Part shown: positions 17,527 to 27,861 of the stretch, one piece after another | Numbering within the stretch: the first letter of the stretch is position 1 | How the letters are laid out: every line of letters begins with the position of its first letter | Source of the DNA: Bog-159 sp963738345 | GTDB taxonomy: Bacteria > Acidobacteriota > Terriglobia > Bryobacterales > Bryobacteraceae | DNA: 64,000 nt | Assembly (NCBI GenBank): GCA_963738345.1 | Contig: CAVTWI010000002.1 | Span: 6,076,001-6,140,000, forward strand | Direction: 5' to 3' | Translations under genes and position numbers: made by a program | Notes under the pieces: generated by a model | Seen by the model: the letters and a program-made list of their open reading frames with translations, nothing else | Databases searched by the model: none | Told to the model about the DNA's origin: nothing

Positions 17527-20500
17527 TCACAGCGTTCCGCTTACCCCAGGCGAAGTCCCCTGGCTGTTCACCAACTGCACCGATACCGATGCAATCGCCC
17601 TCGCGCTGCCATTAGAAACCGTGAACGGCAGCGTCAGAATGAACTGGCTGCCATACGCATCCGACGCGCTGCCGCCAAACCACGCCGCGGACGCGCTGCT
17701 TACCGATACCGTCAGCGTGGTAGTCTGCAGCGTCTGCCCCGAGGCCGGCGTGAAAGTGACCACCGCTTGCGACATTTCCCGCGTGTTGGAATATCCCGTC
17801 ACCGCCACTTGGAAGCCCGACGAAGTAGTGCTCACCGTAACCCCGCTGATCACCGGCGCGGCGGGCGCAATCTTTATCGTCTCCGTCAGCGCGGCCGGTA
17901 CCGCTAGGGTGGCCCCCCCCGCCTGCCAGCTTACAGTCAAGGTAATCGTGCCTGCCACCGTTCCAGTTTGCAGCGAGAAAGGTAAGGCCGCTGTGCTCCC
18001 GGCTGGTATCGTGAAACTCGCCGACGTCCCCCCCCCAGCGAACTGAATCGCGGGATCGTCCGCCGGAGCGCCCAGCGAAGAATCCGGCGCGAACGCCAGT
18101 ACCACCTGTCCCGCGATGTCTTGCGCATAAGCCGCGCCCGGCGTCAACGAGAAACTCACCTGCTGTGCGGATGTCGCCGTCCCCGGTGCGCCCGTAAAGC
18201 TGGCCGCGATCACCGTCAATGCGAATGTCGCCGACGCGGTGGCCTTGGTGCTGTCGGTCACCTGCACCGTCACACTGGAACTACCCGCCGTGGTGGGCGT
18301 GCCGCTGATCGTCCCGCTGGACGCATCGAGCGTCAGTCCATCCGGCAGAGAGCCCTTCGTAACCGTCCACGTGTATGGCGCCGCGCCCGATGCCGCCAGA
18401 GTCTGCGAGTAGGCCGTTCCCACCGCCGCGGCCGGCAACACCGTCGTCGTAATCCCCAACTGCCCGATCACTACCGTAAACTGCTGCGTGGCAGTAGCCG
18501 AAACACTGTCGGTTACCTCGATCGTGAAAGTGTACGAACCCGCCGCAGTAGGCGTACCGCTCAGTACCGCGCCGCTCAAAGTAATTCCCGGCGGCGGCGA
18601 ACCCGCGCTCACGCTGAAAGTATATGGCGGGGTGCCGCCCGTGGCCGCCAGTGTCTGGCTGTAGGTCCCGCCCACTGTCCCGCCGGGAAGCGTGGCCGTC
18701 GAAATGGTTAGCCTCCCCCCAACCACCAGCGTGAATTGCTTAGCGGCGCTTGCCGGGGTCGCCGCGCTGTCCGTCACCGTCGCCGTTAACTGGAACGAAC
18801 CGTTCACTGTGGGCGTCCCCGATACCACGCCCGACGTGCTCAACGCCAATCCCGTTGGCAATGCGCCCGCGGTTAGCGCCCAGGTATAAGGAGGCGTGCC
18901 GCCCGTGGCCGACAGAGTTTGCGCATAGCTCGCGTTGATCGCCGCATTGGGCAGCGTACCCGCCGTAACAATCGTAAGGCCGCCGCTACCGCCGCTCACG
19001 ACAATGCTGAGCTGTTTCACCGCCGTCGCCGCGGCGCTATCCGTCACCTGAACCGTGAATGAGAATGTCCCCGCCGTGCTGGGCGTTCCCGTGATCGCCC
19101 CCGCCGCCGATAGCGAAAGTCCCGCCGGCAGCGCCCCACTCTGCAACGTCCACGTGTATGGAGGCGTGCCGCCCGTTGCAGCCAGCGTTTGCGAGTACGC
19201 CGTCCCCACCGCGCCGCCCGCCAGCGACGTCGTCGTAATGCTCAGCACCGGCGTAACCGCCAACGATAACTGTTCCGATGCCTGATGTCCCGCGCTATCC
19301 AATACCTGCACTGTGAATGTGAACGTGCCGGCCGCGGTGGGCACGCCGGTTAGAGTTCCGTCCGGCTTCAACGTCACGCCCGCCGGCGGCGCACCCGACG
19401 TGACCGACCAGGTGAAAGGCGCGGTGCCGCCCGACACCTGCAAGGCGTAAGAATATGCGAGCCCCAACGACGCGGGAGGCAGTACCGGCGGAGTCGCGAT
19501 GGTCAGGCCGCTGGCAATCACAATAGTGAATTGGCGGCTGGCCGTCGCCGCCAGAGTGTCCGTTACCTTTATCGTCACCACGAACGTTCCGGTGGCCGTG
19601 GGTATGCCGGTGATCACGCCGCCTGTCGATAAGCTCAGTCCCGGCGGAAGCGCCCCGCCAGACACGGCCCAAGTATAGGGACTCACCCCCCCCGAAGCCG
19701 CCAGCGTCTGTGTGTAACTGGCCCCCTGCGAACCGCCATTCAAGGTCGAGGGAGTCGAAATGATCAGCGCGCTGGCAATCGTCAGCGTGAATGCCGCGCT
19801 GGTCGTCAGGTGGCTGCTATCGGATGCCTGAACCGTGAAACTGTAGGTGCCGGCCGTCGAGGGAGTGCCGATAATCGCGCCGGCTGAGAGCAGCGTAAGC
19901 CCCGGCGGTAGTGCGCCGGCGGTCACAATCCAGCTATACGGCGCCACTCCGCCCGAGGCCGCCAGCGTCTCGGAGTAAACCACGTTCACTTCTCCCGTGG
20001 GTAGCGGCGACGGCGTCGTAATCGTCAATCCGCTGATGACCGTCAACGTCAGCGCCTTGGTAGCCGTGACGCCGTCCGCGTCCGTCAACGTAACTGTAAA
20101 GCTGAAGGTCCCTGCCGCACTAGGCGTCCCGCTGATGACTCCGCTCGTGGATAGCGAAAGTCCCCCCGGCAGACCTCCCGCCGTTACCGCCCAGCTATAA
20201 GGTGCCGTCCCGCCCGTCGCCGCCAGCGTCTGCGAATACGCCACACCCACGGTTCCGCTGGGCAGCGTCGCGGTGGTGATCACCGGCGCAGCAACCACCG
20301 TCAAAGTAAAAGCCTTGCTGGCGGGCGTGGTCCCTGCGCTATCGCTCACTGTCACCGTGAAACTTGCGGTCACCGGCGCCGTCGGTGTTCCCGTAATCGC
20401 CCCGGTAGTGGGATTCAACGTCAGAGGCGCGGGCAGCGATCCCGCTGTAATCGACCACTTGTAAGGAGGTGTGCCGCCAGTTGCCGCTAATGTTTGCGAG

Positions 20501-22191
20501 TACCCAACACCCACCGTTGCATTGGGAAGCGGCGTCGCCGTAGTTATCGCCAATCCCGGCGGATTCACCTGTAGCGTAAAAGCCACCGGCGATGACGACA
20601 CGCCCAGCGAGTCTGTCACGGTCACACTGAAATTAACAGGACCCGCCGTCACCGGCTTTCCCGTCAACACTCCCGCCGCGCTTAACGTCGCCCATGACGG
20701 CAAACCTGTAGCTGACCACGTATACGGAGGCTGCCCCCCCACCGCCGCGAATGTCACGCTGTACTGTGTGTTCACCGTAGCCGCGGGAAGTGTCGGCGCC
20801 GTAGTTATGACCAGTGTCACAGGCAAACTCAAAGTGGCGGTAGCCGTTATGCCGGCGCTATCCGTAACGGTCACTTTCACGGTCCCGTCCACGGCCGCCG
20901 CTGTAGGCGTTCCCGTGATAACTCCCGCCGGCGTCAAACTCAGCCCCGCCGGTAGTCCGGTGGCCGACCATGTATAAGGAGGCAGTCCACCGGCAGCCGC
21001 CAGGGTCTGGTTGTAAAGCAAACCGACCGTCGCCGCGGGCAATGGCGAACTAGTGCTGATCGCCAGAGTGATGGGCAGCGTGAATGTGCCGCTCGTCGAA
21101 TTGCTGTTGCTGTCCGTCACCGTCACTTTGAACGATGAGGTAGTCGCGCCAGTCGGCGGCGTCCCTGTCAACACCCCGGCGGTACTCATGCTCAGCCAAC
21201 TGGGCTGCCCCGTCACCGCCCATGTATAGCCCGTCCCAGATCCGCCCGTCGCCGCGAATGTCTCCGAGTAACTGACCCCAATAGTCGCGGGGGGAAGCGT
21301 CAACGGCGTAGTAATAGTCAACGCCGCACCGACGCTAAACGTGAATTGACTTGCGCCCGTACCGCCCACGCTATCCGTCACCGTTACGGTAAACGGACCT
21401 ACGGTACCGCTGGATGGCGGAATCCCCGACAGCAGTCCCGTCGTACTCATCGTCAACCAGGTGGGTAGTCCGGTGGCGCCCCAAACATAAGGCGTCAAGC
21501 CACCCGTCGCGGCGAACTGCTGTGAGTACAAAGTCCCCGCCGTGGCCGCAGGCAGCGGCGATGTCGTGGTAATCGCGACCGCCGGAGCGATTGCCCCGGT
21601 AAACGCCTGTCCCTTGGTCAATATGGGATTGCTACTGTCAGTCGCCAACACCCGATACTGATATGCGACCAAAGGAGCGGTGGGCGTGTAGCTGATCGTA
21701 CCCGTCGACGAAACCGTCAAACCCGGCGGCACAATCTGCCCACTTACCGACCATGCATAAGGCGGCGTACCGCCTCCCGCCGTGCAAGTATTCGTATAAA
21801 GTACGCCCACTTCAAGCGGCCCGGTGGCCAGTGTACAACTCACCGTCAGCGCATCCACCGTCGTGCCGCTATAGGATTGCGTGCCTGTAAGATGCAGAAC
21901 CGGAGTACTGTCGGTCGCGACCACTGTGAAGCTATACGGCCCTGCGGGATCCTGCAACGTGCCTTGGATCTGACCGCTGCTTGGATCCTGCGACAAACCC
22001 GGCGGCAACGTACCTGTTCCGATGCTCCACGTATAAGGAGGCACTCCTCCCGTCGGAGCGCATGTCACCGACACCACTACCCCGATCACTTCCGGCAGCG
22101 AAGCGGGCGAACAATTAGTCGTAACCTGCGCCCAGCCAGCGCATGCTGCCAGCGCTCCCAGCGCAAATAATTTCAAGATAGTGCGGTTCAT
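17527..22191 (-). CDS. giant secreted putative-Ig (He_PIG) repeat protein
   Basis: 1554 residues. A signal peptide (1-21, ending GWAQ) is followed by about fifteen tandem modules of 80-90 residues, each with the pattern ITT..LP.ATVG..YSQTL, then ATGG.PPYTW, GLSLS..G.ITGTP and F.VTVTDS. This is the He_PIG/putative Ig fold. A different C-terminal part (about 1330-1554) contains a beta-rich segment (FTGAPGTATSAQQVSFSLTPG) and ends in ...SPGVSGTL, with no TIGR03437 domain or LPXTG. It is probably a surface or secreted adhesion fibre. Its ATG overlaps the stop of the preceding gene (ATGA), so it is coupled to it. Middle modules are more alike than the first two, a sign of repeat expansion. Confidence 0.85.
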   Translation of the reverse strand: MNRTILKLFALGALAACAGWAQVTTNCSPASLPEVIGVVVSVTCAPTGGVPPYTWSIGTGTLPPGLSQDPSSGQIQGTLQDPAGPYSFTVVATDSTPVLHLTGTQSYSGTTVDALTVSCTLATGPLEVGVLYTNTCTAGGGTPPYAWSVSGQIVPPGLTVSSTGTISYTPTAPLVAYQYRVLATDSSNPILTKGQAFTGAIAPAVAITTTSPLPAATAGTLYSQQFAATGGLTPYVWGATGLPTWLTMSTTGLLSGIPPSSGTVGPFTVTVTDSVGGTGASQFTFSVGAALTITTPLTLPPATIGVSYSETFAATGGSGTGYTWAVTGQPSWLSMSTAGVLTGTPPTGATTSSFKVTVTDSNSNSTSGTFTLPITLAISTSSPLPAATVGLLYNQTLAAAGGLPPYTWSATGLPAGLSLTPAGVITGTPTAAAVDGTVKVTVTDSAGITATATLSLPVTLVITTAPTLPAATVNTQYSVTFAAVGGQPPYTWSATGLPSWATLSAAGVLTGKPVTAGPVNFSVTVTDSLGVSSSPVAFTLQVNPPGLAITTATPLPNATVGVGYSQTLAATGGTPPYKWSITAGSLPAPLTLNPTTGAITGTPTAPVTASFTVTVSDSAGTTPASKAFTLTVVAAPVITTATLPSGTVGVAYSQTLAATGGTAPYSWAVTAGGLPGGLSLSTSGVISGTPSAAGTFSFTVTLTDADGVTATKALTLTVISGLTITTPSPLPTGEVNVVYSETLAASGGVAPYSWIVTAGALPPGLTLLSAGAIIGTPSTAGTYSFTVQASDSSHLTTSAAFTLTIASALIISTPSTLNGGSQGASYTQTLAASGGVSPYTWAVSGGALPPGLSLSTGGVITGIPTATGTFVVTIKVTDTLAATASRQFTIVIASGLTIATPPVLPPASLGLAYSYALQVSGGTAPFTWSVTSGAPPAGVTLKPDGTLTGVPTAAGTFTFTVQVLDSAGHQASEQLSLAVTPVLSITTTSLAGGAVGTAYSQTLAATGGTPPYTWTLQSGALPAGLSLSAAGAITGTPSTAGTFSFTVQVTDSAAATAVKQLSIVVSGGSGGLTIVTAGTLPNAAINASYAQTLSATGGTPPYTWALTAGALPTGLALSTSGVVSGTPTVNGSFQLTATVTDSAATPASAAKQFTLVVGGRLTISTATLPGGTVGGTYSQTLAATGGTPPYTFSVSAGSPPPGITLSGAVLSGTPTAAGSYTFTIEVTDSVSATATQQFTVVIGQLGITTTVLPAAAVGTAYSQTLAASGAAPYTWTVTKGSLPDGLTLDASSGTISGTPTTAGSSSVTVQVTDSTKATASATFALTVIAASFTGAPGTATSAQQVSFSLTPGAAYAQDIAGQVVLAFAPDSSLGAPADDPAIQFAGGGTSASFTIPAGSTAALPFSLQTGTVAGTITLTVSWQAGGATLAVPAALTETIKIAPAAPVISGVTVSTTSSGFQVAVTGYSNTREMSQAVVTFTPASGQTLQTTTLTVSVSSASAAWFGGSASDAYGSQFILTLPFTVSNGSARAIASVSVQLVNSQGTSPGVSGTL

Positions 22192-22799
22192 TTGGGTGGA
22201 CCGATAGTAGGAGAACCGGGAGTGATCACGACGCCAGAGGGCGGAGGTTGTGAAGACGACGAAGATGAAGACTTGCCGCCTAGCGCCACTGCCGCGCCCG
22301 CTGCCGCTGCCCCGCCGACCACCGCCAGGATCAACAGCGTCTTAGACGACACCCCGGTGTGTGCCGGCTCCGCATTGGTCTGGGAAATATCGGCCGTAGC
22401 GACCTGCCCCAGGATCGACGCCGTTACTCGGATCTGGAATTGCCCCGCGCTGCCATTGGGTTTCAAACCACGTCCGACCGCTTGGCCGGCGCTGTCCGTC
22501 ATCACTGTAAGCGAATTCTTGCCGTCCGCGAAAGTGCCGCCCGCGCCCGTCCCGGGCAGAATAAATGTAACCGAGATATTCGGCAGCGGGTGGCCATCCT
22601 GATCCACCACTCGCACCACCGGTTCCTTGGCATGATGCAGACGGATGTTATTGATAGCTCCGTCGCCTTCCACCACCTCAATCCGTGGCACCGTCGCCGC
22701 CCGCGCCAGCACCGTACACAACAATACGGCCACTGCTTGTGTCGCCAGAGGCGCCCATCCGGCCCTGCACCCGCCCATCTTCTTCCCCCAATCGGACAT
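22188..22799 (-). CDS. Ig-like exported protein with C-terminal membrane anchor
   Basis: 203 residues: an N-terminal hydrophobic segment (about 15-35, signal or anchor), one bacterial Ig-like (Big-1-type) domain (PVVRVVDQDGHPLPNISVTF, then TDSAGQAVGRGLKPN and FQIRVTAS), a transmembrane helix (TLLILAVVGGAAAAGAAVAL) and a short tail of serines and prolines. It precedes the giant repeat protein with an ATGA overlap, implying tight co-production. It may anchor or help export the giant partner; this is inferred from coupling only. Confidence 0.75.
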   Translation of the reverse strand: MSDWGKKMGGCRAGWAPLATQAVAVLLCTVLARAATVPRIEVVEGDGAINNIRLHHAKEPVVRVVDQDGHPLPNISVTFILPGTGAGGTFADGKNSLTVMTDSAGQAVGRGLKPNGSAGQFQIRVTASILGQVATADISQTNAEPAHTGVSSKTLLILAVVGGAAAAGAAVALGGKSSSSSSSQPPPSGVVITPGSPTIGPPK

Positions 22800-22869
22800 C
22801 CGATGAGTCCCGGTAAAATGACCTAAGCTAGTGATTGTAACCTTGCGACAGCAAGATTAGCATGGACCT

Positions 22870-24699
22870 ATGGCCGGAATCGTAACAGCGCCAAAATTCT
22901 CGACCTGGAGCGTGCCAGAAGGTACGCGCCGCATCGAGTATTCCAGCGAAGTGCTCGAAGAAATCCGGCAGATCGCAGTGGAGGGATACCACGCCGTGCC
23001 GCATGGCGGTGTGGAAACCGGCGGCATCCTCTTCGGCACCCAGCAGAAAAACGTATTGCGCATCAAAGCGTGGCGGCCCATCGCCTGTGAGTATGCCAAG
23101 GGACCGTCGTTCATCCTCACCGAAAAAGAAGAAGCCACCCTCGCCGCCCAACTCAAGTCGTTCCGCGAGCCCGAACTCGCCCGCATGGAACCGGTCGGCT
23201 GGTATCGCTCGCACACTCGCAGCGAAGTCCTGCTGTCCGATGTCGACATCGCCTTTTTCAATCGCTTTTTCCCGCAGCCCTGGCAAGTCGGTTTGATAAT
23301 CCGCCCCGCCGGGTTCGCCCCTACCCGCGCCGGATTCTTCTTCCGCGAGGATGATGGCACCATTCGCGCGCAAAGCAGTTATCGCGAATTTGTCCTCGCT
23401 CCCGTCGCTCTGGCTTCCCCTTCGGATACCCGGCCTGAAGCCACCGAACCATCCGTTGCGCCACCGCCCCCGGCACCCCTCGAACCAACGCCTCCCGAAC
23501 CTGCACCGGCCGAACCTGTTACCGCCCGTACGCCGCCGCTGGAGTTTTTTAAACCTACTCCCCCTCCGCCGCGCCCGGCGTCGCATTTGAAATTATATGC
23601 GGCTGGAGCCGCCATCCTCGCCGCTCTCCTCGCTTTTTGGCTCCTGAAACCTTCGCAGAGCCTGAAGCTGACCGCCAAGGATATGACTGGCCAACTCCAG
23701 ATCGCCTGGAATGGCGCCGCCCCCCCCATCAGCCGTGCCAAGAGCGGCTCCATTGATATCGAGGACCACGGGGTCCAGACCCAACTGACTTTGACTCCGG
23801 CCGATTTGCGCTCCGGCAGCCTGTTCTACGAGAGATTATCGGGTGACGTAGTCGTCCGCCTCACGGTGGACGTCCCGGGCGGCGCCCCCATCGTCGAAAT
23901 GACGCGCTTCTTGCGCCCCGGCGAACCGCTAGCGCCCCTACCTTCGCGGGCCAAAGCGGCTAGCAAACCCGCGGTTCAGACTCCGCTGCCCGCGCCGTTC
24001 AAACCGGAAGCCAAGCGCCCGCCAGACACCAAAAAGACCGCGGACGTCACCACCGAAAGCAAGAAGATCCCCGCCGGACCTTCTCCGCCCCCTCCTGCCA
24101 CCGTCGCGTCATCCCCCGTCCGCCACATTGTGCCTTTTAGAGCGCCCGAAAGCGCGCCCCGGCAGTCGGCCCCTGATATCCGCAGCTTAGCCCCGCCAAC
24201 CATCGAAAATGCCCCGGCCACGCAATCTTCGGCTCTCAATTCGGTGATCGAACAGCCTTCCCGTCCCCCCGCCGCGCCGGTCCCCGCAGCCGTACCGCAT
24301 ACCAGCAACCCCGCTCCGGTCGCCGCCTCCGGCCGCATCATCTGGACCGGTCGACTCTCCAAAAATGGCCGCCTGATCCTCGATCGCAACCACGCGTCAT
24401 CCGGCGCCATCGTCGGCTCCCTGCCCACCACCGCCGCCCGCGTAAGCGCCTATCCCGGCGACCTCACCTCCGCCGGCATCACCCTCTTCACCTCCGACCC
24501 CCGATACTCCCAACCGGTCAGCGAAAAGCCCGGCGCGCAGAACGGATGGAATACCACCACGTATACGTGGGATCCCAAAAGAGCCGGCGGTATCCGCATC
24601 GTCGAACAACCCACACCTCAAAATGGCTACAAGCTGGTTCTCCAGTGCGACGTTCCCAAAGTCTCTGTCGTTGTCCTCGACTGGCGATCTACCCAGTAA
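22870..24699 (+). CDS. JAB/MPN-domain protein with proline-rich linkers and one membrane helix
   Basis: 609 residues. The N-terminal 20-175 forms a JAB/MPN fold: GGVETGGILFG carries the Glu, and GWYRSHTRSEVLLSDVD corresponds to the metal site. The canonical HxH is replaced by RxH, while the later Ser and Asp are kept, so metalloprotease activity is doubtful. A Pro/Ala-rich linker follows, then a single transmembrane helix (about 238-256), a short beta domain, a second Pro/Ala-rich stretch (350-480), and a C-terminal domain ending LVLQCDVPKVSVVVLDW. It is divergent from the Ig operon, with 70 bases between the starts. It may bind a ubiquitin-like or C-terminal peptide rather than cut it. Confidence 0.75.
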   Translation: MAGIVTAPKFSTWSVPEGTRRIEYSSEVLEEIRQIAVEGYHAVPHGGVETGGILFGTQQKNVLRIKAWRPIACEYAKGPSFILTEKEEATLAAQLKSFREPELARMEPVGWYRSHTRSEVLLSDVDIAFFNRFFPQPWQVGLIIRPAGFAPTRAGFFFREDDGTIRAQSSYREFVLAPVALASPSDTRPEATEPSVAPPPPAPLEPTPPEPAPAEPVTARTPPLEFFKPTPPPPRPASHLKLYAAGAAILAALLAFWLLKPSQSLKLTAKDMTGQLQIAWNGAAPPISRAKSGSIDIEDHGVQTQLTLTPADLRSGSLFYERLSGDVVVRLTVDVPGGAPIVEMTRFLRPGEPLAPLPSRAKAASKPAVQTPLPAPFKPEAKRPPDTKKTADVTTESKKIPAGPSPPPPATVASSPVRHIVPFRAPESAPRQSAPDIRSLAPPTIENAPATQSSALNSVIEQPSRPPAAPVPAAVPHTSNPAPVAASGRIIWTGRLSKNGRLILDRNHASSGAIVGSLPTTAARVSAYPGDLTSAGITLFTSDPRYSQPVSEKPGAQNGWNTTTYTWDPKRAGGIRIVEQPTPQNGYKLVLQCDVPKVSVVVLDWRSTQ

Positions 24700-24903
24700 G
24701 CTTTCCAAATTCAGAATCGCCCTCCAGCCTCACGCCGACTCCGCGTCTCCATAGCTACCTCTCCCGATTTTCGGATTTACATGCCTGTAACCACCCTAAG
24801 TGCAACAAAAGTCTATTGCTATGATGGTGGCTGGTGGCATGCTACGTGCTTTGCTCGGAAAGTCTTGCGGTAGTGTGCCCCGGTAGCTCCGGCGGCGGTA
24901 TCC

Positions 24904-27860
24904 ATGTTTCAGGAACTCAAATTTCAACTCTCCACCGCGATCCTGACCATCCTCACCATCGCTGCCGCTGCGTCCGCCATCATTAATTTCCAGCAACAAC
25001 ACAAATTTCGGCTCGCCGACGATGGCGCCGTCTGGGTTGATCGGGCCAATCAGGTCGAAGCCCTCCACATCGAGTCCGACGGTCCCGCCGCCAAAGCCGG
25101 ACTCAAAAACGGCGATGCCCTGCTCAAGATCAATGGCGCTGCCACCCCCAAGGCCATCGACGTTCCCCAAATCCTCGCAGCCGTCGGCGCTTGGAATAAA
25201 GCCGAGTACACCGCCAGCCGCCAGGGCGTCGAATTCAAGGCCGCCGTCTACATCCGCGAAGAGCCGCTGGATGCCGCAGTCACCTACCAGTACATGGTCG
25301 GCGCAGCCTACCTCCTAATCGGATTGTTCGTATACTACCGCCGCGGCAGCGCCTATAAGGCCCGGCACTTTTATGTGCTCTGCCTGGTCTCGTTCATCCT
25401 CTGCACCTTTCATTACACCGGTAAACTGAACGGCTTCGATAAAGTCATCTACTTCTGTAACGTAGCCGCCGGCCTTCTCGCGCCCAGCGTCTTCCTCCAT
25501 TTCTGCCTGACTTTTCCCGAACCTCGCCGCTGGCTGCGCTCCAAGCCCTGGGCCGCCGTCCTCTACCTGCCGCCCGCCATCCTTTTCGGGCTTTGGCTGG
25601 CCATCACTTCCGGCACGCTCCGCATTGGGATCTCCCTGCTCGAATTGCGCTGGATGCTCGACCGCATCTGGCAGCCAATCCTAGTGCTGCCTTACCTGCT
25701 CGGTGGCCTAGTCCTCACCCTCGATTACCGCAAGGCCGAAGATCCCATCGTCCGCCAGCAGCTTAAATGGCTGCGCAACGGTACCTTCTGCGGCATCCTG
25801 CCCTTCGCCCTTTTCTATGTCGCGCCGTACGCCCTCGGCATGCTGCCCAACCAGTACATGCGGCTCTCCGTACTGTCGCTGGCGCTCATCCCGCTTACCC
25901 TCGCCTACGCCATCGCCCGGTACCGCTTGATGGACGTGGATATCCTCTTCCGCCGCGGCTACGCTTACACCTTGGCTACCGTCTGCGTACTGGCCGCCTT
26001 CTACGGCATCGTATTCTCCCTCGGCAGCCTGGTGCAAAAGAACTTCAAGGATGTCGGCAATACCGGCCTCATCGCCGTTATGCTGGTCGCCGCCTTCCTC
26101 TTCCAGCCCATCCGCAACTGGATCCAGGAGCGCCTCGATAAACACTTCTATCGCGACCGCTACGACTATCGCCGTACCCTGGTCGAATTCGCCCGCGAAC
26201 TCAATGCCGAAACCGATCTTGACGCCATGCTCTCGTTCAGTCTGCGAACGCCTGCTGCAGACCCTCTCCATCCGCCACATGGCCGTCTTCCTGGCCGAAG
26301 ACGTCCGCCGACGGAAAAACTGTTTTCCGCCTCAAGAAATCCATGGGCGGACGCCGCCGTCCCGCAGAGCTTACCGCCGACCAACTCGATCTCAGCTTCC
26401 TGAACTGGGACTTGCCCCAGCCCTACATCTTCTTCGAACGCACCCGCCATCAACTCGATGCCGTATCGCGCAGTTGGCCGCCCAGCGTACGCGCCGCCAT
26501 CGCCGATCTCGATCTCACCTACTATCTGCCCTGCACCGTCCGCGGCCGCACCATCGCCTATCTCGGCGCCAGCCGCACCGAAGACGGCGACTTCCTCTCC
26601 ACCGTCGACGTCGAACTGCTCGCCACCATCTCCGGCTACATCGGTATCGCTATCGAAAACGCCACGCCTCTACCGCTCCCTGCAGCGCAAGATGGAAGAG
26701 TACGAGCGCCTGAAAGAGTTCAGCGAGAATATCGTCGAGTCTATCAACGTCGGCATCCTCGCCGCCGACCTGGAAGATCGCGTCGAGAGCTGGAACACGC
26801 AGATCGAGAAAGCTCACCGGCATTCCCGCGCCAATCCGCCGTCGGCCGCAAGCTCTCGCGAGCTATTCCCCGCCGACCTGTCCGACCAGTTCGAACGTGT
26901 TCGCGGCGAAACCGGCATCCACCACATCTATAAGTTCCTGCTCCAGCCCACGGCCCTCTCCGTACAGCCGAACCATCAGCCCGTTCCCATCAATGGCAAC
27001 GGCACCCACAACGGTGCAGCCTCCACCCTGAACGTGGCCATCGCCCCGCTGGTCTCGAAAGACTTCGAACAGATCGGCCGCCTGATTATCTTCGACGACG
27101 TAACTGACCGCGCCGAACTGGAACAGCGACTGGTGCAGGCCGACAAACTCAGCAGCATCGGTCTGCTAGCCGCTGGCGTGGCCCACGAAGTCAACACCCC
27201 GCTCGCCGTCATCTCCACCTACGCCCAGATGCTGGCCAAGCAGGTCGCCAATGACGATCAGAAGTCCATCCTGCTCGATAAGATCGCCAAGCAGACCTTC
27301 CGCGCCAGCGAAATCGTCAACTCGCTCCTGAATTTCTCGCGCACCTCCACCACCTCCTTCGGCGACGTGGACCTGAATAAGGTGGTTCGCGAAACCATGT
27401 CGCTGCTCGAACATCAAATTCAGAAGGTGGGCGTGGAAGTGAAATTGGACCTCGCGGCGAACTTGCCCCCTGTCCACGGCAACGCCGGCAAACTGCAGCA
27501 GGTCTTCCTGAACCTGTTCCTGAACGCCCGCGACGCCATGGATGGCGGCGGCGTTCTCTCCGTCCGCTCCTGGGCCGAAGAGTCCGGCGCGCGCGTGGAT
27601 GTCTCCGACACCGGACACGGCATCTCGCCCGACTACATCCAGCGCATCTACGATCCGTTCTTCACCACCAAACGAGCGGCAAAGGCACCGGCATGGGCCT
27701 CGCCGTCACCTACGGCATCGTGCAGGAACACAAAGGTTCCATCGAAGTAGCCAGCCGCCAGGGAGGCACTCGCTTCCAGCTTCGCCTGCCGTGGTCCCGG
27801 ACCGTTCTGGCCCAGGCCGCCGGTGTATCGGCCTCCAACCAACCCGTAAATGCCGCTTGA
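24904..27860 (+). pseudogene. membrane sensor histidine kinase with PDZ input domain (frameshifted as read)
   Basis: One kinase is spread over three frames. First piece: TM1, a PDZ-like domain (about 50-120, IESDGPAAKAGLKNGDALLKING), then about seven further hydrophobic segments. Next is a GAF-like region (ADLDLTYYLPCTVRGRTIAYLG), a PAS-like segment (IVESINVGILAADLEDRVESWN), then HisKA (GVAHEVNTPLAVIS) and HATPase (NLFLNARDAM, VSDTGHGISP, YDPFFTTK, GTGMGLAV), ending ...PVNAA at 27860. Indels are needed near 26235, in the A-run at 26315-26319, at 26664, at several places in 26780-26875, and near 27675. The longest open pieces are 24904-26403 and 26458-27750. It overlaps or abuts the regulator gene. 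All catalytic motifs survive, so sequencing error is likely. Confidence 0.8.
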
Positions 27861-27861
27861 A

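Noticed and set aside
20471..20977. Several plus-strand frames opposite the giant Ig genes, including 38940-39641
   Set aside because: The repeated Ig codons give open antisense frames; their sequences are repetitive images of the modules.
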